Part shown: positions 17,075-26,892 of the stretch, piece by piece | Layout: every line of letters begins with the position of its first letter | How positions within the stretch are numbered: position 1 is the first letter of the stretch | Assembly (NCBI RefSeq): GCF_000317285.1 | Contig: NZ_AJLN01000068.1 | Location: 87,812 to 151,811 of the forward strand | From: Chlorogloeopsis fritschii PCC 6912 | GTDB lineage: Bacteria > Cyanobacteriota > Cyanobacteriia > Cyanobacteriales > Nostocaceae | Direction of reading: 5' to 3' | Length of the DNA: 64,000 nucleotides | Notes under the pieces: generated by a model | The model's database searches: none | What the model saw: the letters and a program-made list of their open reading frames with translations, nothing else | What the model was told of the DNA's origin: nothing | Position numbers and translations under genes: made by a program

Positions 17075-18508
17075 ATGAAAGTTACCCAGGAAAAACTTCC
17101 CGCCAGTCAAATAGGTCTGGAAATAGAAATTACACCCGAAAAGACTAAGCAAACCTACGAACAGGTAATTCAAAACTTCACTCGTTCTGCCAATATTCCT
17201 GGGTTTCGCAAAGGCAAAGTGCCACGGCAGATATTGCTGCAGCGTCTAGGGGTAACTCGAATTAAGGCAGCAGCGCTGGAAGAACTAATTCAAGATGGAA
17301 TTACAGAAGCAGTAAAACAAGAGGACATTAACGCGATCGGGCAACCGCGATTGCGCTCTTCGTTTGAGGATTTGATTAATAATTATGAACCAGGTAAAGC
17401 CCTGACCATTTCGGCTGCTGTCGATGTACCACCAGAAGTAAATTTAGCTCAGTACACCGATCTGGAAATCAAAGCCGAAGAAATCAAATACGAGCCAGAG
17501 CGAGTAGACAAAGTCCTAGAGAGCGAACGCCAGCAAATGGCAACATTAATTCCTGTAGAAGGACGCCCAGCACAATTGGGAGATGTTGCCGTAGTTGATT
17601 TTAAAGGCGTGCTAGCCAAAGCCGAAGGTGAGGACGAAGCAGCAGAACCTGAAGCAATTCCCGGCGGCGAAGCCACTGATTTTCAAGTCGAGTTGCAGGA
17701 AGATAGATTTATTCCCGGCTTTGTTGTCGGGATTGTGGGAATGAATCCTGGCGAAACCAAGGAAGTTCATGCCACTTTTCCAGATCCATATGCCAATGAG
17801 GATCTGGCTGGAAAACCAGCTATTTTCACAGTCACCCTCAAAGAACTCAAGGAAAAAGAACTGCCAGAATTGAATGATGATTTTGCCCAAGAAGTCAGCG
17901 AGTTTGAGACTTTGGCAGAGTTACGTACTTCCTTAGAAGAGAGATTTCAAAAAGAGGCTGAACAAAAAACAAAAGAAAATCAGCAAGAAGCCCTTGTCAA
18001 GGAACTTTTGAAGTATGTAGAAGTAGATTTGCCAGAAACAATGATTGAGCAGGAAGTCGATCATATGTTGACGCAAACTGCGATTCGGCTGTCGCAGCAA
18101 GGGCTGGATATCAAGAAATTGTTTACTCCTGATGTCATTCCTCAGTTGCGGCAACGTTCTCGCGATGAAGCAGTTGAGCGTTTGAAGCGATCGCTTGCTC
18201 TAGAAGAAATTGGCAAACGCGAATCCATCCAAGTCAGTGAAGAAGAAGTCGCAGCCAGAATCAAAGAACTTCTGGAACAGTACCCCCAAGAAGATGTGGA
18301 TCAAGATAGACTGCAAGAAGTCGTCAAAAACGAACTATTAACAGAAAAAACTATCGACTGGCTCTTAGAACACTCAAAAGTTGAACTTGTACCTGAAGGT
18401 TCTTTGAGCGCGACAGAAAAAACACCACCAGAAGCAACCGAAACTCAAGAACAAACAAGCGAAGAAACTTCCCCAGCAGACGAAACAGCTGCAACAGAAG
18501 CACAATAG
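17075..18508 (+). CDS. tig: Trigger factor
   Basis: A 477-residue ribosome-associated chaperone and peptidyl-prolyl isomerase. The N-terminal ribosome-binding domain has the signature loop GFRKGKVPRQIL near residues 44-55. The FKBP-type domain lies at ~165-250 (LGDVAVVDFKG, FIPGFVVGIVGMNPGETK), followed by a long helical C-terminal arm. The final ~40 residues are an acidic Thr/Glu-rich tail, often seen in cyanobacteria. It leads the tig-clpP-clpX cluster, coupling protein folding with proteolysis. The start at 17075 (MKVTQEKLPASQIGLEIEI) is the family start. Confidence 0.96.
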   Translation: MKVTQEKLPASQIGLEIEITPEKTKQTYEQVIQNFTRSANIPGFRKGKVPRQILLQRLGVTRIKAAALEELIQDGITEAVKQEDINAIGQPRLRSSFEDLINNYEPGKALTISAAVDVPPEVNLAQYTDLEIKAEEIKYEPERVDKVLESERQQMATLIPVEGRPAQLGDVAVVDFKGVLAKAEGEDEAAEPEAIPGGEATDFQVELQEDRFIPGFVVGIVGMNPGETKEVHATFPDPYANEDLAGKPAIFTVTLKELKEKELPELNDDFAQEVSEFETLAELRTSLEERFQKEAEQKTKENQQEALVKELLKYVEVDLPETMIEQEVDHMLTQTAIRLSQQGLDIKKLFTPDVIPQLRQRSRDEAVERLKRSLALEEIGKRESIQVSEEEVAARIKELLEQYPQEDVDQDRLQEVVKNELLTEKTIDWLLEHSKVELVPEGSLSATEKTPPEATETQEQTSEETSPADETAATEAQ

Positions 18509-18533
18509 CTTGCCAAAGGTAGCATTTCTCGTT

Positions 18534-18590
18534 CCAAGGCGGAACATTTAAGGAAACTTAAATAAATTGCCTCGCACTTTACCGCCTTGG
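18534..18590. terminator. Possible tig-clpP intergenic stem
   Basis: CCAAGGCGG (18534-18542) and CCGCCTTGG (18582-18590) can form a 9-bp stem over a 39-nt loop, just after the tig stop. No T-run follows, so termination here would be weak or the stem may have an mRNA-processing role. Confidence 0.35.
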
Positions 18591-18731
18591 CTTGATACTG
18601 TGTTTACACGAGAAGAATTTATATGAGGCATAATGGTTTTAACACATACCTAACAACACAAAACTAATCGCTATCATAGTCAGCGTAGGCTGTCTAAACC
18701 GCTGTTATTCTTTGGTTAGCAAATATTCTCT

Positions 18732-19427
18732 ATGCTTGTATCGCAGTCGGGAAATTATCCAATCAGCAGTTTAAATAAATTTGAAATGCGCTCCCAAAGC
18801 CTTCCTAGCAACATTGTCCCCATGGTTGTAGAGCAATCTGGCATGGGAGAACGAGCTTTTGATATCTACTCCCGCCTGCTGCGAGAGCGGATTATTTTTT
18901 TGGGAACGCCAATTGACGACAATGTTGCCAATTCAATAGTTGCCCAATTGTTGTTTCTAGACGCCGAAGATCCAGAAAAAGACATTCAACTGTACATAAA
19001 TTCTCCTGGCGGCTCTGTCACAGCAGGCATGGCAATTTATGATACCATCCAACAAATCCGTCCTGATGTAGTCACAATCTGTTTTGGTTTAGCCGCGAGT
19101 ATGGGGGCATTTTTGTTGTGTGCAGGCACTGCTGGCAAACGAATGTCTTTACCAGATTCTCGGATTATGATTCACCAACCCTTAGGTGGTGCTCAAGGAC
19201 AAGCCGTTGATATCGAGATACAAGCCAAAGAAATTCTTTATCATAAATCTAAGTTGAATCAGTTACTTGCCCAGCACACTGGTCAACCATTAGAAAGAAT
19301 CGAAGCTGATACTGAACGGGACTTTTTTATGTCGGCTGAAGAAGCCAAAAATTATGGATTGATCGATCAGGTCATCTATAGACAAAATCTTCCCACAGCA
19401 GGGGAAAACGTCACCATTGTGAAATAA
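18732..19427 (+). CDS. clpP: ATP-dependent Clp protease proteolytic subunit ClpP
   Basis: A 231-residue ClpP peptidase with the complete triad: Ser123 (GLAASMGAF), His148 (MIHQPLGG) and Asp197 (TERDFFMSA), spaced as in E. coli ClpP. It is directly followed by clpX (9 bp between stop and start), the arrangement of cyanobacterial clpP2-clpX, so ClpX is the likely unfoldase partner. Translation may instead start at Met19 (18786), which would give a ~213-residue form. Cyanobacteria have several ClpP/ClpR paralogues; this one is catalytically intact. Confidence 0.96.
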   Translation: MLVSQSGNYPISSLNKFEMRSQSLPSNIVPMVVEQSGMGERAFDIYSRLLRERIIFLGTPIDDNVANSIVAQLLFLDAEDPEKDIQLYINSPGGSVTAGMAIYDTIQQIRPDVVTICFGLAASMGAFLLCAGTAGKRMSLPDSRIMIHQPLGGAQGQAVDIEIQAKEILYHKSKLNQLLAQHTGQPLERIEADTERDFFMSAEEAKNYGLIDQVIYRQNLPTAGENVTIVK

Positions 19428-19436
19428 GAGGCTGGT

Positions 19437-20777
19437 ATGTCTAAATACGACTCCCATTTGAAATGTTCGTTTTGTGGCAAGTCTCAAGAGCAGGTGCGTA
19501 AACTCATCGCTGGCCCGGGAGTCTACATCTGTGATGAGTGCGTTGACTTGTGCAATGAAATCCTAGATGAGGAATTACTCGACACGAATAGTGCTGCGTC
19601 ACAACCAGCACCTCGGTCAGAACCTCCTCAGAAACGCCGCACCCGCTCTGCCAGTCTCTCGTTAAATCAAATCCCCAAACCGCGAGAGATTAAGAAGTAT
19701 TTGGACGAACACGTCATTGGTCAAGACGAAGCCAAAAAAGTTTTGTCAGTAGCTGTTTACAATCACTACAAACGATTGTCACTGGTTCAGTCCAAAAACA
19801 ATGGCAAGGGATCAACAGATGATGCTGTCGAGCTGCAAAAGTCAAATATTCTGCTGATTGGCCCTACAGGCTGTGGCAAAACTCTTTTGGCACAAACTTT
19901 GGCAAAAATCCTTGATGTACCCTTTGCAGTTGCCGATGCTACAACCCTAACTGAAGCGGGATATGTGGGCGAAGATGTAGAAAATATCTTACTGCGACTT
20001 TTGCAAGTAGCGGACTTAGATGTCGAAGAGGCGCAGCGGGGAATTATCTACATTGACGAAATTGACAAAATTGCCCGTAAGAGCGAAAATCCCTCGATTA
20101 CACGAGATGTATCTGGCGAAGGCGTTCAGCAAGCATTGCTGAAAATGTTAGAGGGAACAATTGCTAACGTGCCACCCCAAGGCGGGCGCAAGCATCCCTA
20201 TCAAGACTGCATTCAAATTGATACCAGTAATATCTTGTTCATTTGCGGTGGTGCTTTTGTCGGCTTGGAGAAAGTAGTAGAGCAGAGAACGGGTAAAAAG
20301 TCAATCGGTTTTGTCCAACCAGGAGAAGGGCAGACGAAAGAAAAGCGGGCAGCAGACACTCTCCGCTATCTTGAACCAGACGACCTGGTTAAGTTTGGTA
20401 TGATACCAGAATTTATTGGTAGAGTACCAATGGTGGCGGTGGTAGACCCGCTAGATGAAGAAGCGCTAATGGCGATATTAACCCAGCCGCGCAGTGCCCT
20501 AGTCAAGCAGTATCAAAAACTGCTGAAGATGGACAACGTGCAGCTAGAGTTTAAACAAGAAGCTTTGCGAGCGATCGCTCAAGAAGCTTATCGCCGGAAA
20601 ACTGGTGCAAGAGCGCTACGGGGTATTGTCGAAGAACTGATGCTGGATGTGATGTACGAGTTACCATCTCGTAAAGATGTGACTCGCTGTACAGTGACAA
20701 AGGAAATGGTGGAGAAACGTTCCACTGCCGAGCTAATTATGCATCCATCTACAATGCCTAAACCAGAATCAGCGTAA
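19437..20777 (+). CDS. clpX: ATP-dependent Clp protease ATPase subunit ClpX
   Basis: A 446-residue AAA+ unfoldase that feeds substrates to ClpP. The N-terminal zinc-binding domain has Cys10, Cys13, Cys32 and Cys35 (CSFCGK...CDEC). Walker A is [15 protein letters not shown], Walker [14 protein letters not shown], and the RKSEN pore/sensor region and the [11 protein letters not shown]-terminal motif are present. It is translationally close to clpP. The linker between zinc domain and ATPase (~50-75) is basic and Ser/Arg-rich. Ordinary length. Confidence 0.97.
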   Translation: MSKYDSHLKCSFCGKSQEQVRKLIAGPGVYICDECVDLCNEILDEELLDTNSAASQPAPRSEPPQKRRTRSASLSLNQIPKPREIKKYLDEHVIGQDEAKKVLSVAVYNHYKRLSLVQSKNNGKGSTDDAVELQKSNILLIGPTGCGKTLLAQTLAKILDVPFAVADATTLTEAGYVGEDVENILLRLLQVADLDVEEAQRGIIYIDEIDKIARKSENPSITRDVSGEGVQQALLKMLEGTIANVPPQGGRKHPYQDCIQIDTSNILFICGGAFVGLEKVVEQRTGKKSIGFVQPGEGQTKEKRAADTLRYLEPDDLVKFGMIPEFIGRVPMVAVVDPLDEEALMAILTQPRSALVKQYQKLLKMDNVQLEFKQEALRAIAQEAYRRKTGARALRGIVEELMLDVMYELPSRKDVTRCTVTKEMVEKRSTAELIMHPSTMPKPESA

Positions 20778-20797
20778 AAGGACAAAGGATGTAGATG

Positions 20798-20821
20798 CCC
20801 TACGGGCGGCTTCCCGTAGGG
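20798..20821. repeat. Short palindromic repeat after clpX
   Basis: CCCTACGGG-CGGCTT-CCCGTAGGG: a perfect 9-bp hairpin of the dispersed 'ccctacgggcggcttcccgtaggg' type common in filamentous cyanobacteria. It may serve as a weak terminator or mRNA stabiliser for clpX; no T-run follows. Confidence 0.65.
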
Positions 20822-20881
20822 TAGGATAAAAGATAAAATTTTCATAACTTCATCCTTCACATTTTACACTTCAGTATTGAG

Positions 20882-21805
20882 ATGCCATACATTAATGTTC
20901 GTGGCGTTGAACATTACTATGAGTGGATGCGAAAACCATCTATTTCTCAGCAAAAGCCAGTGATGGTTTTCATTCACGGTTGGGCTGGTTCGGCTCGCTA
21001 CTGGCGAAGTACCGCCGCAGCTTTATCAGAACAATTTGATTGTTTGCTTTACGATCTGCGGGGATTTGGACGTTCTCGTGGTAAGCCTGCTGCCGTAGCT
21101 CAAGCAAGTGAAGCAGTGATTGAATCGCATTCGCCGCAGCAAGAATCAGAAGCAGCAAGAGAGTTAACCTATGAATTAGAGGAATACGCGCACGATTTGG
21201 CAGCGTTGTTAGACGAGTTAAAGATTCAACGTGCGTACATCCATGCTCATTCGATGGGTGCTTCTGTGGGTACTTTATTTATTAACCGCTATAGCGATCG
21301 CGTGGAAAAAGCAATTTTAACGTGTAGCGGGATTTTTGAGTACGATGAAAAAGCGTTCGCAGCCTTTTATAAATTTGGCGGCTACGTCGTGAAATTTCGC
21401 CCTAAATGGTTAGAAAAGATACCATTTGTAGACCGAATGTTTATGGCGCGATTTTTGCATAGCTCCATACCTGCCCAAGAGCGTCGCGCTTTTTTACAAG
21501 ATTTTCTGATTGCGGATTATGATGCTGCTTTAGGTACAATTTTTACTTCTGTTAGCAAAGCAGCGGCGGAGTTGATGCCGCAAGAATTTGCTTGGATCGC
21601 ACAACCAACATTAATAATATCAGGGGAGTACGACAAAATTATTCCCGCCGAGATGGGACGTCAAGCAGCAGCATTAAACGACAAAGTTGAGTTTGTGGTG
21701 ATTCCCAATACGGCTCATTTTCCAATGCTAGAAGATGCTTCTACTTATCTGCGGCGAGTAAGAGAGTTTTTACAAATTGATACACCAGAAGCGCAAGTAG
21801 TATAG
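20882..21805 (+). CDS. Alpha/beta hydrolase
   Basis: A 307-residue alpha/beta-hydrolase-fold protein. The oxyanion-hole motif FIHGWAGSARYW is at ~30-41, the nucleophile Ser124 in AHSMGAS, the acid Asp251 in SGEYDKIIP and His279 in NTAHFPM. The substrate is unknown; epoxide hydrolase, esterase or haloperoxidase-like roles are all possible. A ~30-residue acidic insertion (~72-100, rich in Glu and Ala) lies after the GFGRS turn, where some relatives are shorter. No signal peptide. It lies 104 bp downstream of clpX and could be partly co-transcribed. Confidence 0.88.
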   Translation: MPYINVRGVEHYYEWMRKPSISQQKPVMVFIHGWAGSARYWRSTAAALSEQFDCLLYDLRGFGRSRGKPAAVAQASEAVIESHSPQQESEAARELTYELEEYAHDLAALLDELKIQRAYIHAHSMGASVGTLFINRYSDRVEKAILTCSGIFEYDEKAFAAFYKFGGYVVKFRPKWLEKIPFVDRMFMARFLHSSIPAQERRAFLQDFLIADYDAALGTIFTSVSKAAAELMPQEFAWIAQPTLIISGEYDKIIPAEMGRQAAALNDKVEFVVIPNTAHFPMLEDASTYLRRVREFLQIDTPEAQVV

Positions 21806-21845
21806 AAGCACGAGCTTTCAGCTTTTCCTGACTTTTCACAAGATT

Positions 21846-22625
21846 TCATGCTGGCTCGGCAAGGTGGACGCTGGTACGATAAACCATGTCAACCAAACCA
21901 CGCTCATCACAACAGCGCTCATATAATTCTTGCAAACCAGAAATAAGTTGTTCGTAAGCTAAACCTTGACGGGGAACGTAGGAAGCACTGATCGCACGCC
22001 CGATCAGTCCAGTTAAATTTAACTGTTGTTTATAGACAAAGGTATATTCACGAATATTAACAAAGTGTTTAGTTGCAAATAGTGGTTCTACTGTCTGCAT
22101 CCGCGACTCTGCTGGGTGGTGATTCGATGCTGCACGTACCAAGCGACTATATTCGACAGTCAAAGTATCTTCCTTATCGCGGTTATTCCACACCACTGCT
22201 AGCCGTCCCGATCGCTTGAGAATGCGACGGAACTCAGATAAGCTAGGCTGGGGATTAAACCAGTGGAAAGCTTGAAAACAAGTTACTAAATCCACAGAAG
22301 CATCGCTTAGGTTGGTAAATTCTGCTGTTCCATCTCGAAATTCAACTAAAGGATGAGGTTCAGCCGCTTCTCTCATGGCTGCGTTTGGTTCAATAGCAAT
22401 GACTCTCACGCCGCGATCGCCTAACAACCGCGAAGAAATACCTGTACCCGCACCAATATCTGCGGCTACTAGTTGGGAGGGGTGCGCTAACCCTTCCAGG
22501 ATTTTATCAATGGCTGCAACTGGGTAACTTGGGCGGTATTTGACGTAATCCTCGACTCTGTCGGAGAAGCGATTTAGGGGGTTGAGTGTGTGCAGCGGTG
22601 TGGATTCGGGGTGATTTTGGTTCAT
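21846..22625 (-). CDS. Class I SAM-dependent methyltransferase
   Basis: A methyltransferase of ~259 residues with SAM-binding motif I VAADIGAGTGISSRLL, an acidic residue in VIAIEPN, and motif DLVTCFQAFHWFNP. The N-terminal NRFSDRVEDYVKYRPSYP is typical of small 'methyltransferase type 11' enzymes acting on unknown small molecules. The frame is open to an ATG at 22652, but the start at 22625 (MNQNHPESTP) fits relatives better; the choice is uncertain. It is convergent with the hydrolase gene; the stops are only ~40 bp apart. Confidence 0.88.
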   Translation of the reverse strand: MNQNHPESTPLHTLNPLNRFSDRVEDYVKYRPSYPVAAIDKILEGLAHPSQLVAADIGAGTGISSRLLGDRGVRVIAIEPNAAMREAAEPHPLVEFRDGTAEFTNLSDASVDLVTCFQAFHWFNPQPSLSEFRRILKRSGRLAVVWNNRDKEDTLTVEYSRLVRAASNHHPAESRMQTVEPLFATKHFVNIREYTFVYKQQLNLTGLIGRAISASYVPRQGLAYEQLISGLQELYERCCDERGLVDMVYRTSVHLAEPA

Positions 22626-22878
22626 CAGTTGTAGGTTAAAAAATTGAACCATAGAGGCGCAGAGAACATAGAGAGAGAAAGTTGGGAGGGGTGCGATCGC
22701 GCTATTTTTTTACACTCTACAACTTTCATCATATTTTTTGTAGGATGGGCGATCGCTTTTAAAACTACTGTGCAAGTTCTGGGATTATCAGAACTAATGT
22801 TCTACTATTGCAGGAAGGATTCCACTACATCACCCCTTTTTTTACTAACAGCACTTTTCCTACCAGCTACATCAAATC

Positions 22879-23109
22879 ATGGAAAGAATAGTTAACCTAC
22901 ACATCGAAAAATTACCAGAAGGTGTTTACTTAGCAACATCTAATGATATTCAAGGTTTAGTTGCCCAAGGACAGACAGTTACTGAAACTTTAGAAATTGC
23001 CCGTGATGTAGCACGTAAGTTGCTAGAAGCACAATCTCAGAATCAAGAACTAGATGATTTGCAACCAATAGCCGATCAGTTTAACTATCCTTTGATTGTG
23101 GGTCAGTAG
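22879..23109 (+). CDS. HicB-like antitoxin (DUF1902 type)
   Basis: A 76-residue protein with the partial RNase-H-like fold of HicB antitoxins (LHIEKLPEGVYLATSNDIQGLVAQGQTVTETLEIARDVARKLLEA). The short acidic C-terminus lacks an obvious DNA-binding domain, as in the DUF1902-type members. It is followed after 7 bp by a HicA toxin gene, so its role as antitoxin is supported by family and context. In many HicAB loci the toxin comes first; here the antitoxin is first. Confidence 0.85.
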   Translation: MERIVNLHIEKLPEGVYLATSNDIQGLVAQGQTVTETLEIARDVARKLLEAQSQNQELDDLQPIADQFNYPLIVGQ

Positions 23110-23116
23110 TCAATTT

Positions 23117-23344
23117 ATGGGTAGATTGGCTGGGTTTAGCTACAAAGAGATTATTAAAATTTTGAAATCTTTCGGTTTTGTTTTTCACCGTCAAGCAGCA
23201 GGAAGACACGAAATCTGGTTTAATCCAGACACAAATCGTTATACAACTATTCCTAACCATTCTGGTGATATGCCAGAAGGAACTTTACGTGCAATTCTAA
23301 GGCAAGCTGGTATTAGTCCAGATGAATTTCTTGAGCGTTCTTAA
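23117..23344 (+). CDS. HicA-like mRNA interferase toxin
   Basis: A ~75-residue HicA toxin with a double-stranded-RNA-binding-like fold. The catalytic His is in the motif GRHEIWFNPDTNRYTTIPNHSGDMPEGTLRAILRQAGIS; the FSYKEIIKILKSFGFVFHRQ N-terminus is typical. The ATG at 23117 (MGRLAGFSYKEI) is preferred to the TTG at 23096, which would overlap the HicB stop. HicA cleaves mRNA and tmRNA and is neutralised by HicB just upstream. No defect is seen. Confidence 0.88.
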   Translation: MGRLAGFSYKEIIKILKSFGFVFHRQAAGRHEIWFNPDTNRYTTIPNHSGDMPEGTLRAILRQAGISPDEFLERS

Positions 23345-23384
23345 GTATTTAAGTTCTGAGATATGCACTACTCAGATCTAAGTT

Positions 23385-23600
23385 TTAACTCTTCAACTGC
23401 TCTAAATAAGCTACTAAATCCGCAACCTCAGAAAAATCTAATAACGCTTCTCCTAAATCTTCTAACTGTTCAGCAGATAAATCCCGCACCTGCTCAATTA
23501 ATGAAGAATCAAGTTCTCCAAAACGCCGATTTAGCAGACGACTAACTAATTTAAACGCTTCCTTTTGGGCTATATCTTGATAAATTACTGACTCTCGCAT
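23385..23600 (-). pseudogene. Solo DUF4351 fragment of an Rpn-type nuclease/transposase protein
   Basis: A 71-residue ORF consisting of a MRESVIYQDI start, then EAFKLVSRLLNRRFGELDSSLIEQVRDLSAEQLEDLGEALLDFSEVADLVAYL. This is the DUF4351 domain normally found at the C-terminus of ~300-residue cyanobacterial proteins with a PD-(D/E)XK (Rpn, 'recombination-promoting nuclease') domain. The nuclease part is absent upstream, so this is most likely a remnant. It could in principle still be translated. Confidence 0.72.
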
Positions 23601-23695
23601 AATATCCTCCCGTAAAAATTGACAAATTACATCTTTTTCAAAGTAAACGGAGGTATTCTACCCTTATGATAAAACCGAGTCATTACCATTTTTTG

Positions 23696-23738
23696 AAAAA
23701 AACAGCCACCTCCCCAAAGAGAAGTAGCTGTTTTTTAT
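23696..23738 (-). terminator. Rho-independent terminator of groEL
   Basis: On the minus strand, AACAGCTACTTC and GAGGTGGCTGTT pair over 12 bp (two G-U) around an 8-nt loop, followed by a run of seven T. The wobble pairs occur only in minus-strand RNA, which fits termination of the groES-groEL transcript ending at 23777. Confidence 0.8.
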
Positions 23739-23776
23739 ATTCAGACGGGCAAGATGCCCGTCTCACAAGAGAAATC

Positions 23777-25417
23777 TTAGTAATCGAAGTCGCCGCCGCC
23801 CATACCAGCACCAGCACCAGCAGGAGCACCATCTTTAGGCTCAGGCTTGTCAACAACGATACACTCAGTTGTCAACACCATACCAGCGATGGAAGCTGCG
23901 TTTTGCAGAGCAGAACGAGTCACTTTCGCAGGATCGACGATACCAGCAGCAAACAAGTCAACAAACTCGTTCTTAGCAGCGTCGTAACCAACGTTGAACT
24001 CCTTCTCTTTGACGCGCTCGGCGATCACAGCACCATTTTGACCGGCGTTTTCAGCAATGCGCTTGAGGGGAGCAGACAGAGCGCGAGCGACGATTAACGC
24101 ACCAGTCAATTCTTCGCCCTTGAGGTTGCTGTTTGCCCACTCTTCCAGTTGAGGAGCGAGGTGAGCGAGAGTTGTACCACCACCAGGAACGATGCCTTCT
24201 TCTACCGCAGCTTTGGTAGCGTTAATGGCGTCTTCTAGGCGCAGCTTCTTATCTTTCATTTCGGTTTCAGTAGCAGCACCAACCTTGACGACAGCTACAC
24301 CACCAGCTAATTTAGCCAGACGCTCTTGCAGTTTCTCTTTGTCGTAGGAAGATTCTGTTTCTTCCATTTGACGGCGAATTTGCTCGACGCGAGCCTTCAC
24401 AGCTTGATCGTTACCTTCCGCAACAATGGTGGTGTTGTCTTTGGTAATAGTGATGCGGCGAGCTTTACCCAAAGAATCTAGCTTGGCGTTTTCTAGCTTC
24501 AGTCCAGCATCTTCGGTGATGACTTGACCGCCAGTAAGAATAGCGATGTCTTCGAGCATTGCTTTGCGGCGATCGCCAAAACCAGGAGCCTTCACCGCAG
24601 CAACGTTGAGGACGCCACGCAAGCGGTTGACTACCAAAGTTGCCAAAGCTTCTTTCTCAATATCTTCGGCGATAATTACCAAAGGACGACCAGCGCGAGC
24701 TACTTGCTCCAGCACGGGTACGAGGTCTTGTACCAGGGCAATTTTCTTATCGGTTAGCAGTATGAAAGGCTCATCGAAAATAGCTTCCATCCGCTCTGCG
24801 TCGGTGGCGAAGTAGGGAGAGATATAGCCTTTGTCAAAGCGCATCCCTTCGGTGATTTCCAATTCGGTGGTCATGGATTTCCCTTCTTCCAGGGAAATTA
24901 CACCTTCTTTGCCCACCTTGTCCATTGCTTCGGCAATCATTTGCCCGACTTCTTCGTCGTTACCAGCAGAGATGGCACCTACTTGAGCAATAGCTTTGGA
25001 ATCTTCAACGGGACGGGCGTGTTCTTTAATTCTTTCTACGAGGAAATTAGTAGCTTTATCAATACCACGCTTGAGCAGAATCGCGTTTGCACCAGCTGCA
25101 ACGTTACGCAAGCCTTCCTTAACCACTGCGTGCGCCAAAACAGTAGCGGTGGTAGTACCATCACCAGCAGCATCGTTTGTCTTGGAAGCAGCTTGACGAA
25201 TCAAAGAAACGCCAGTGTTTTCAACGTGGTCTTCTAATTCAATTTCTTTAGCAATGGTTACACCATCGTTAACGATTTGTGGTGCACCAAACTTCTTTTC
25301 TAGTACTACGTTACGACCTTTGGGACCGAGGGTAACAGCTACAGCCTCAGCTAGGATATCCATGCCTCTTTCCAAGGCGCGACGGGCATTTTCGTTGTAA
25401 ATAATGCGCTTTGCCAT
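23777..25417 (-). CDS. groL: Chaperonin GroEL (groES-linked copy)
   Basis: A 546-residue 60-kDa chaperonin with canonical segments: [14 protein letters not shown], the nucleotide-binding [10 protein letters not shown] at ~87-96, [10 protein letters not shown], and a C-terminal [13 protein letters not shown] tail, shortened compared with the GGM repeats of E. coli. It is transcribed with groES, 87 bp upstream, under a CIRCE element, which marks it as the groEL1-type copy. Cyanobacteria usually have a second, unlinked groEL that cannot be seen here. The spacer between groES and groEL contains heptameric repeats. Confidence 0.98.
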   Translation of the reverse strand: MAKRIIYNENARRALERGMDILAEAVAVTLGPKGRNVVLEKKFGAPQIVNDGVTIAKEIELEDHVENTGVSLIRQAASKTNDAAGDGTTTATVLAHAVVKEGLRNVAAGANAILLKRGIDKATNFLVERIKEHARPVEDSKAIAQVGAISAGNDEEVGQMIAEAMDKVGKEGVISLEEGKSMTTELEITEGMRFDKGYISPYFATDAERMEAIFDEPFILLTDKKIALVQDLVPVLEQVARAGRPLVIIAEDIEKEALATLVVNRLRGVLNVAAVKAPGFGDRRKAMLEDIAILTGGQVITEDAGLKLENAKLDSLGKARRITITKDNTTIVAEGNDQAVKARVEQIRRQMEETESSYDKEKLQERLAKLAGGVAVVKVGAATETEMKDKKLRLEDAINATKAAVEEGIVPGGGTTLAHLAPQLEEWANSNLKGEELTGALIVARALSAPLKRIAENAGQNGAVIAERVKEKEFNVGYDAAKNEFVDLFAAGIVDPAKVTRSALQNAASIAGMVLTTECIVVDKPEPKDGAPAGAGAGMGGGDFDY

Positions 25418-25504
25418 AATTCTCGACAGTCTCGCTATTTGGTAACTGTTAATATTTAGTTGCTAATTGCCTGCTTCGTGCCATTAGCTATTAGCCATCA
25501 GCTA

Positions 25505-25816
25505 TTAGCTAACGATCGCCAAAATGTCTTTTTCTGAAAGTAGTACATATTCGTCGGTACCCAGCTTGATATCGGTACCAGCGTACTTGGAGTAAAGAAC
25601 TTTATCTCCTACCTTTACATCCATTGGCTGACGACCACCATCGTCTTTAACTTTGCCATCACCAACTGCAACTACTTCGCCTACTTGAGGCTTCTCTTTT
25701 GCAGTATCGGGCAAATACAGACCACCTGCGGTTTTTTCTTCAGAGGCGCTCACTTTCACAAAAACGCGATCGCCTAGAGGTTTAACGGTAGAAACGCTTA
25801 GAGATACAGCTGCCAT
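25505..25816 (-). CDS. groS: Co-chaperonin GroES
   Basis: The 103-residue 10-kDa co-chaperonin that caps GroEL. It begins [22 protein letters not shown], and has the mobile-loop region [19 protein letters not shown] and the end EKDILAIVS. The frame extends to 25846, but the extra ten residues overlap the CIRCE operator and are not family-like, so 25816 is chosen. It is the first gene of the groES-groEL operon. Confidence 0.97.
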   Translation of the reverse strand: MAAVSLSVSTVKPLGDRVFVKVSASEEKTAGGLYLPDTAKEKPQVGEVVAVGDGKVKDDGGRQPMDVKVGDKVLYSKYAGTDIKLGTDEYVLLSEKDILAIVS

Positions 25817-25833
25817 ACAAATTTCGTGCCTTG

Positions 25834-25860
25834 TTAGCACTCTCAACTCCTGAGTGCTAA
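25834..25860. promoter_or_regulatory. CIRCE operator (HrcA site)
   Basis: TTAGCACTC, 9-nt spacer, GAGTGCTAA: an exact match to the CIRCE consensus, ending 18 bp before the groES start codon. CIRCE is the inverted repeat bound by the HrcA repressor and releases groESL on heat shock. The promoter is expected to overlap or lie just upstream (25861-25900). Confidence 0.96.
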
Positions 25861-26151
25861 TTTAGCGAAGGATGATGCGCAATAGCAACATTTGAGGGTG
25901 TACGGGTTACCGAACTTCACGGGTGCAGAAAATTTTTGAGTAAAAATACTCTAATTCTTAGGTTTTTCAGGTTTTTTGGATTAAGTTACGAATATTTATA
26001 TATAGTCAAATTTATTTGCAAAGCATGGAAATTGTTATAGAACAGAAATCAGAGAGCGCAAAATAGGTAACAACTAAAGTGATCCAACCCAGTCTAGAAA
26101 TAAGAAAAACCACTCAACAGCCAAAAATTAAAGCCCTAAGTAATTGTATAG

Positions 26152-26539
26152 AAACTTCAGGACTTAAAAAAAAATCAGAGACATATTTTGATCTGTACTG
26201 TTCAGAATATGCCTAAATATTGTGCAAAAGAAGCTAGTCTGGAAGCATGGGAAGACTTGAACAAGCGGCTAAAAACAGCTGAAGCTAGATTTTCCCCAAC
26301 AAAGTCATCCCAGTTGCATACTTCAAAGCAAAGCCGACAGCTTGCGAGTTTGTTGCTCTGGGCCGATAATAGTTGTTTACCCGGATGGTGTCTGGGATCG
26401 CCAAGCAACTGTGAAAGTTATTGAGCGGGTTATACAAAAACACTTAATAGGAAATAAGGTGGTTGAAGAGTATGCTTTTCTAGTCCGTCCTTTGTCAGAA
26501 AATTCCTCGGTTTTTTGCAATCAACTGATATCAGCTTAA
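26152..26539 (+). pseudogene. (2Fe-2S) ferredoxin-like protein, frameshifted
   Basis: Reading from ~26152 in one frame gives NQRHILICTVQNMPKYCAKE and continues to DLNKRLK; the rest (QLKLDFPQQSHPSCILQSKADSLRVCCSGPIIVVYPDGVW through HLIGNKVVEEYAFLVRPL) is in the next frame. Removing one A from the A5 run at 26271-26275 joins them perfectly into a small thioredoxin-like (2Fe-2S) ferredoxin-domain protein. Relatives have N-C-L-R-V-C as a cluster motif; here the first Cys is Ser (D-S-L-R-V-C). No ATG exists upstream of the first Cys, the nearest being at 26209. Three defects together argue for a pseudogene rather than a sequencing error. Partner and role of the intact family are unknown to me. Confidence 0.75.
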
Positions 26540-26892
26540 TGACCGAAGGATATGGTAAGACAGCAAGCTAGGGAAAGTGCGGGTTAATTGTTAATAGGGA
26601 GCATCTTTAGCCAAAAAGAATTTGATAATCTGAAAGATTATTATTCAATTGAAGTTTTTTGCCCGCTCCTTTCAAAGCGATATATAATAACGCATTATAA
26701 ATACTAATGCTCTACGTATCCTCACTGGACTTTTGTCATTGATATAGTAGTTTCTCAAAAGCAATGATTATTTTGAGATATTTACGAACCAAAGGCAAGT
26801 TAAGTGGGAAAAAGCACAAAATCACAACAAACCACCAAAAAGGATTGCTATTCAAGACCTTGATGGATCTAAGCGCGACAAGTGCCACTGCT
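26540..26892. other. Intergenic stretch before the LuxR-type regulator
   Basis: No gene is supported. The right part (26764-26892) is in frame with the regulator and could be translated if an upstream ATG is used, but its Lys/Asn-rich composition is not family-like. It should hold the regulator's promoter. Confidence 0.4.
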
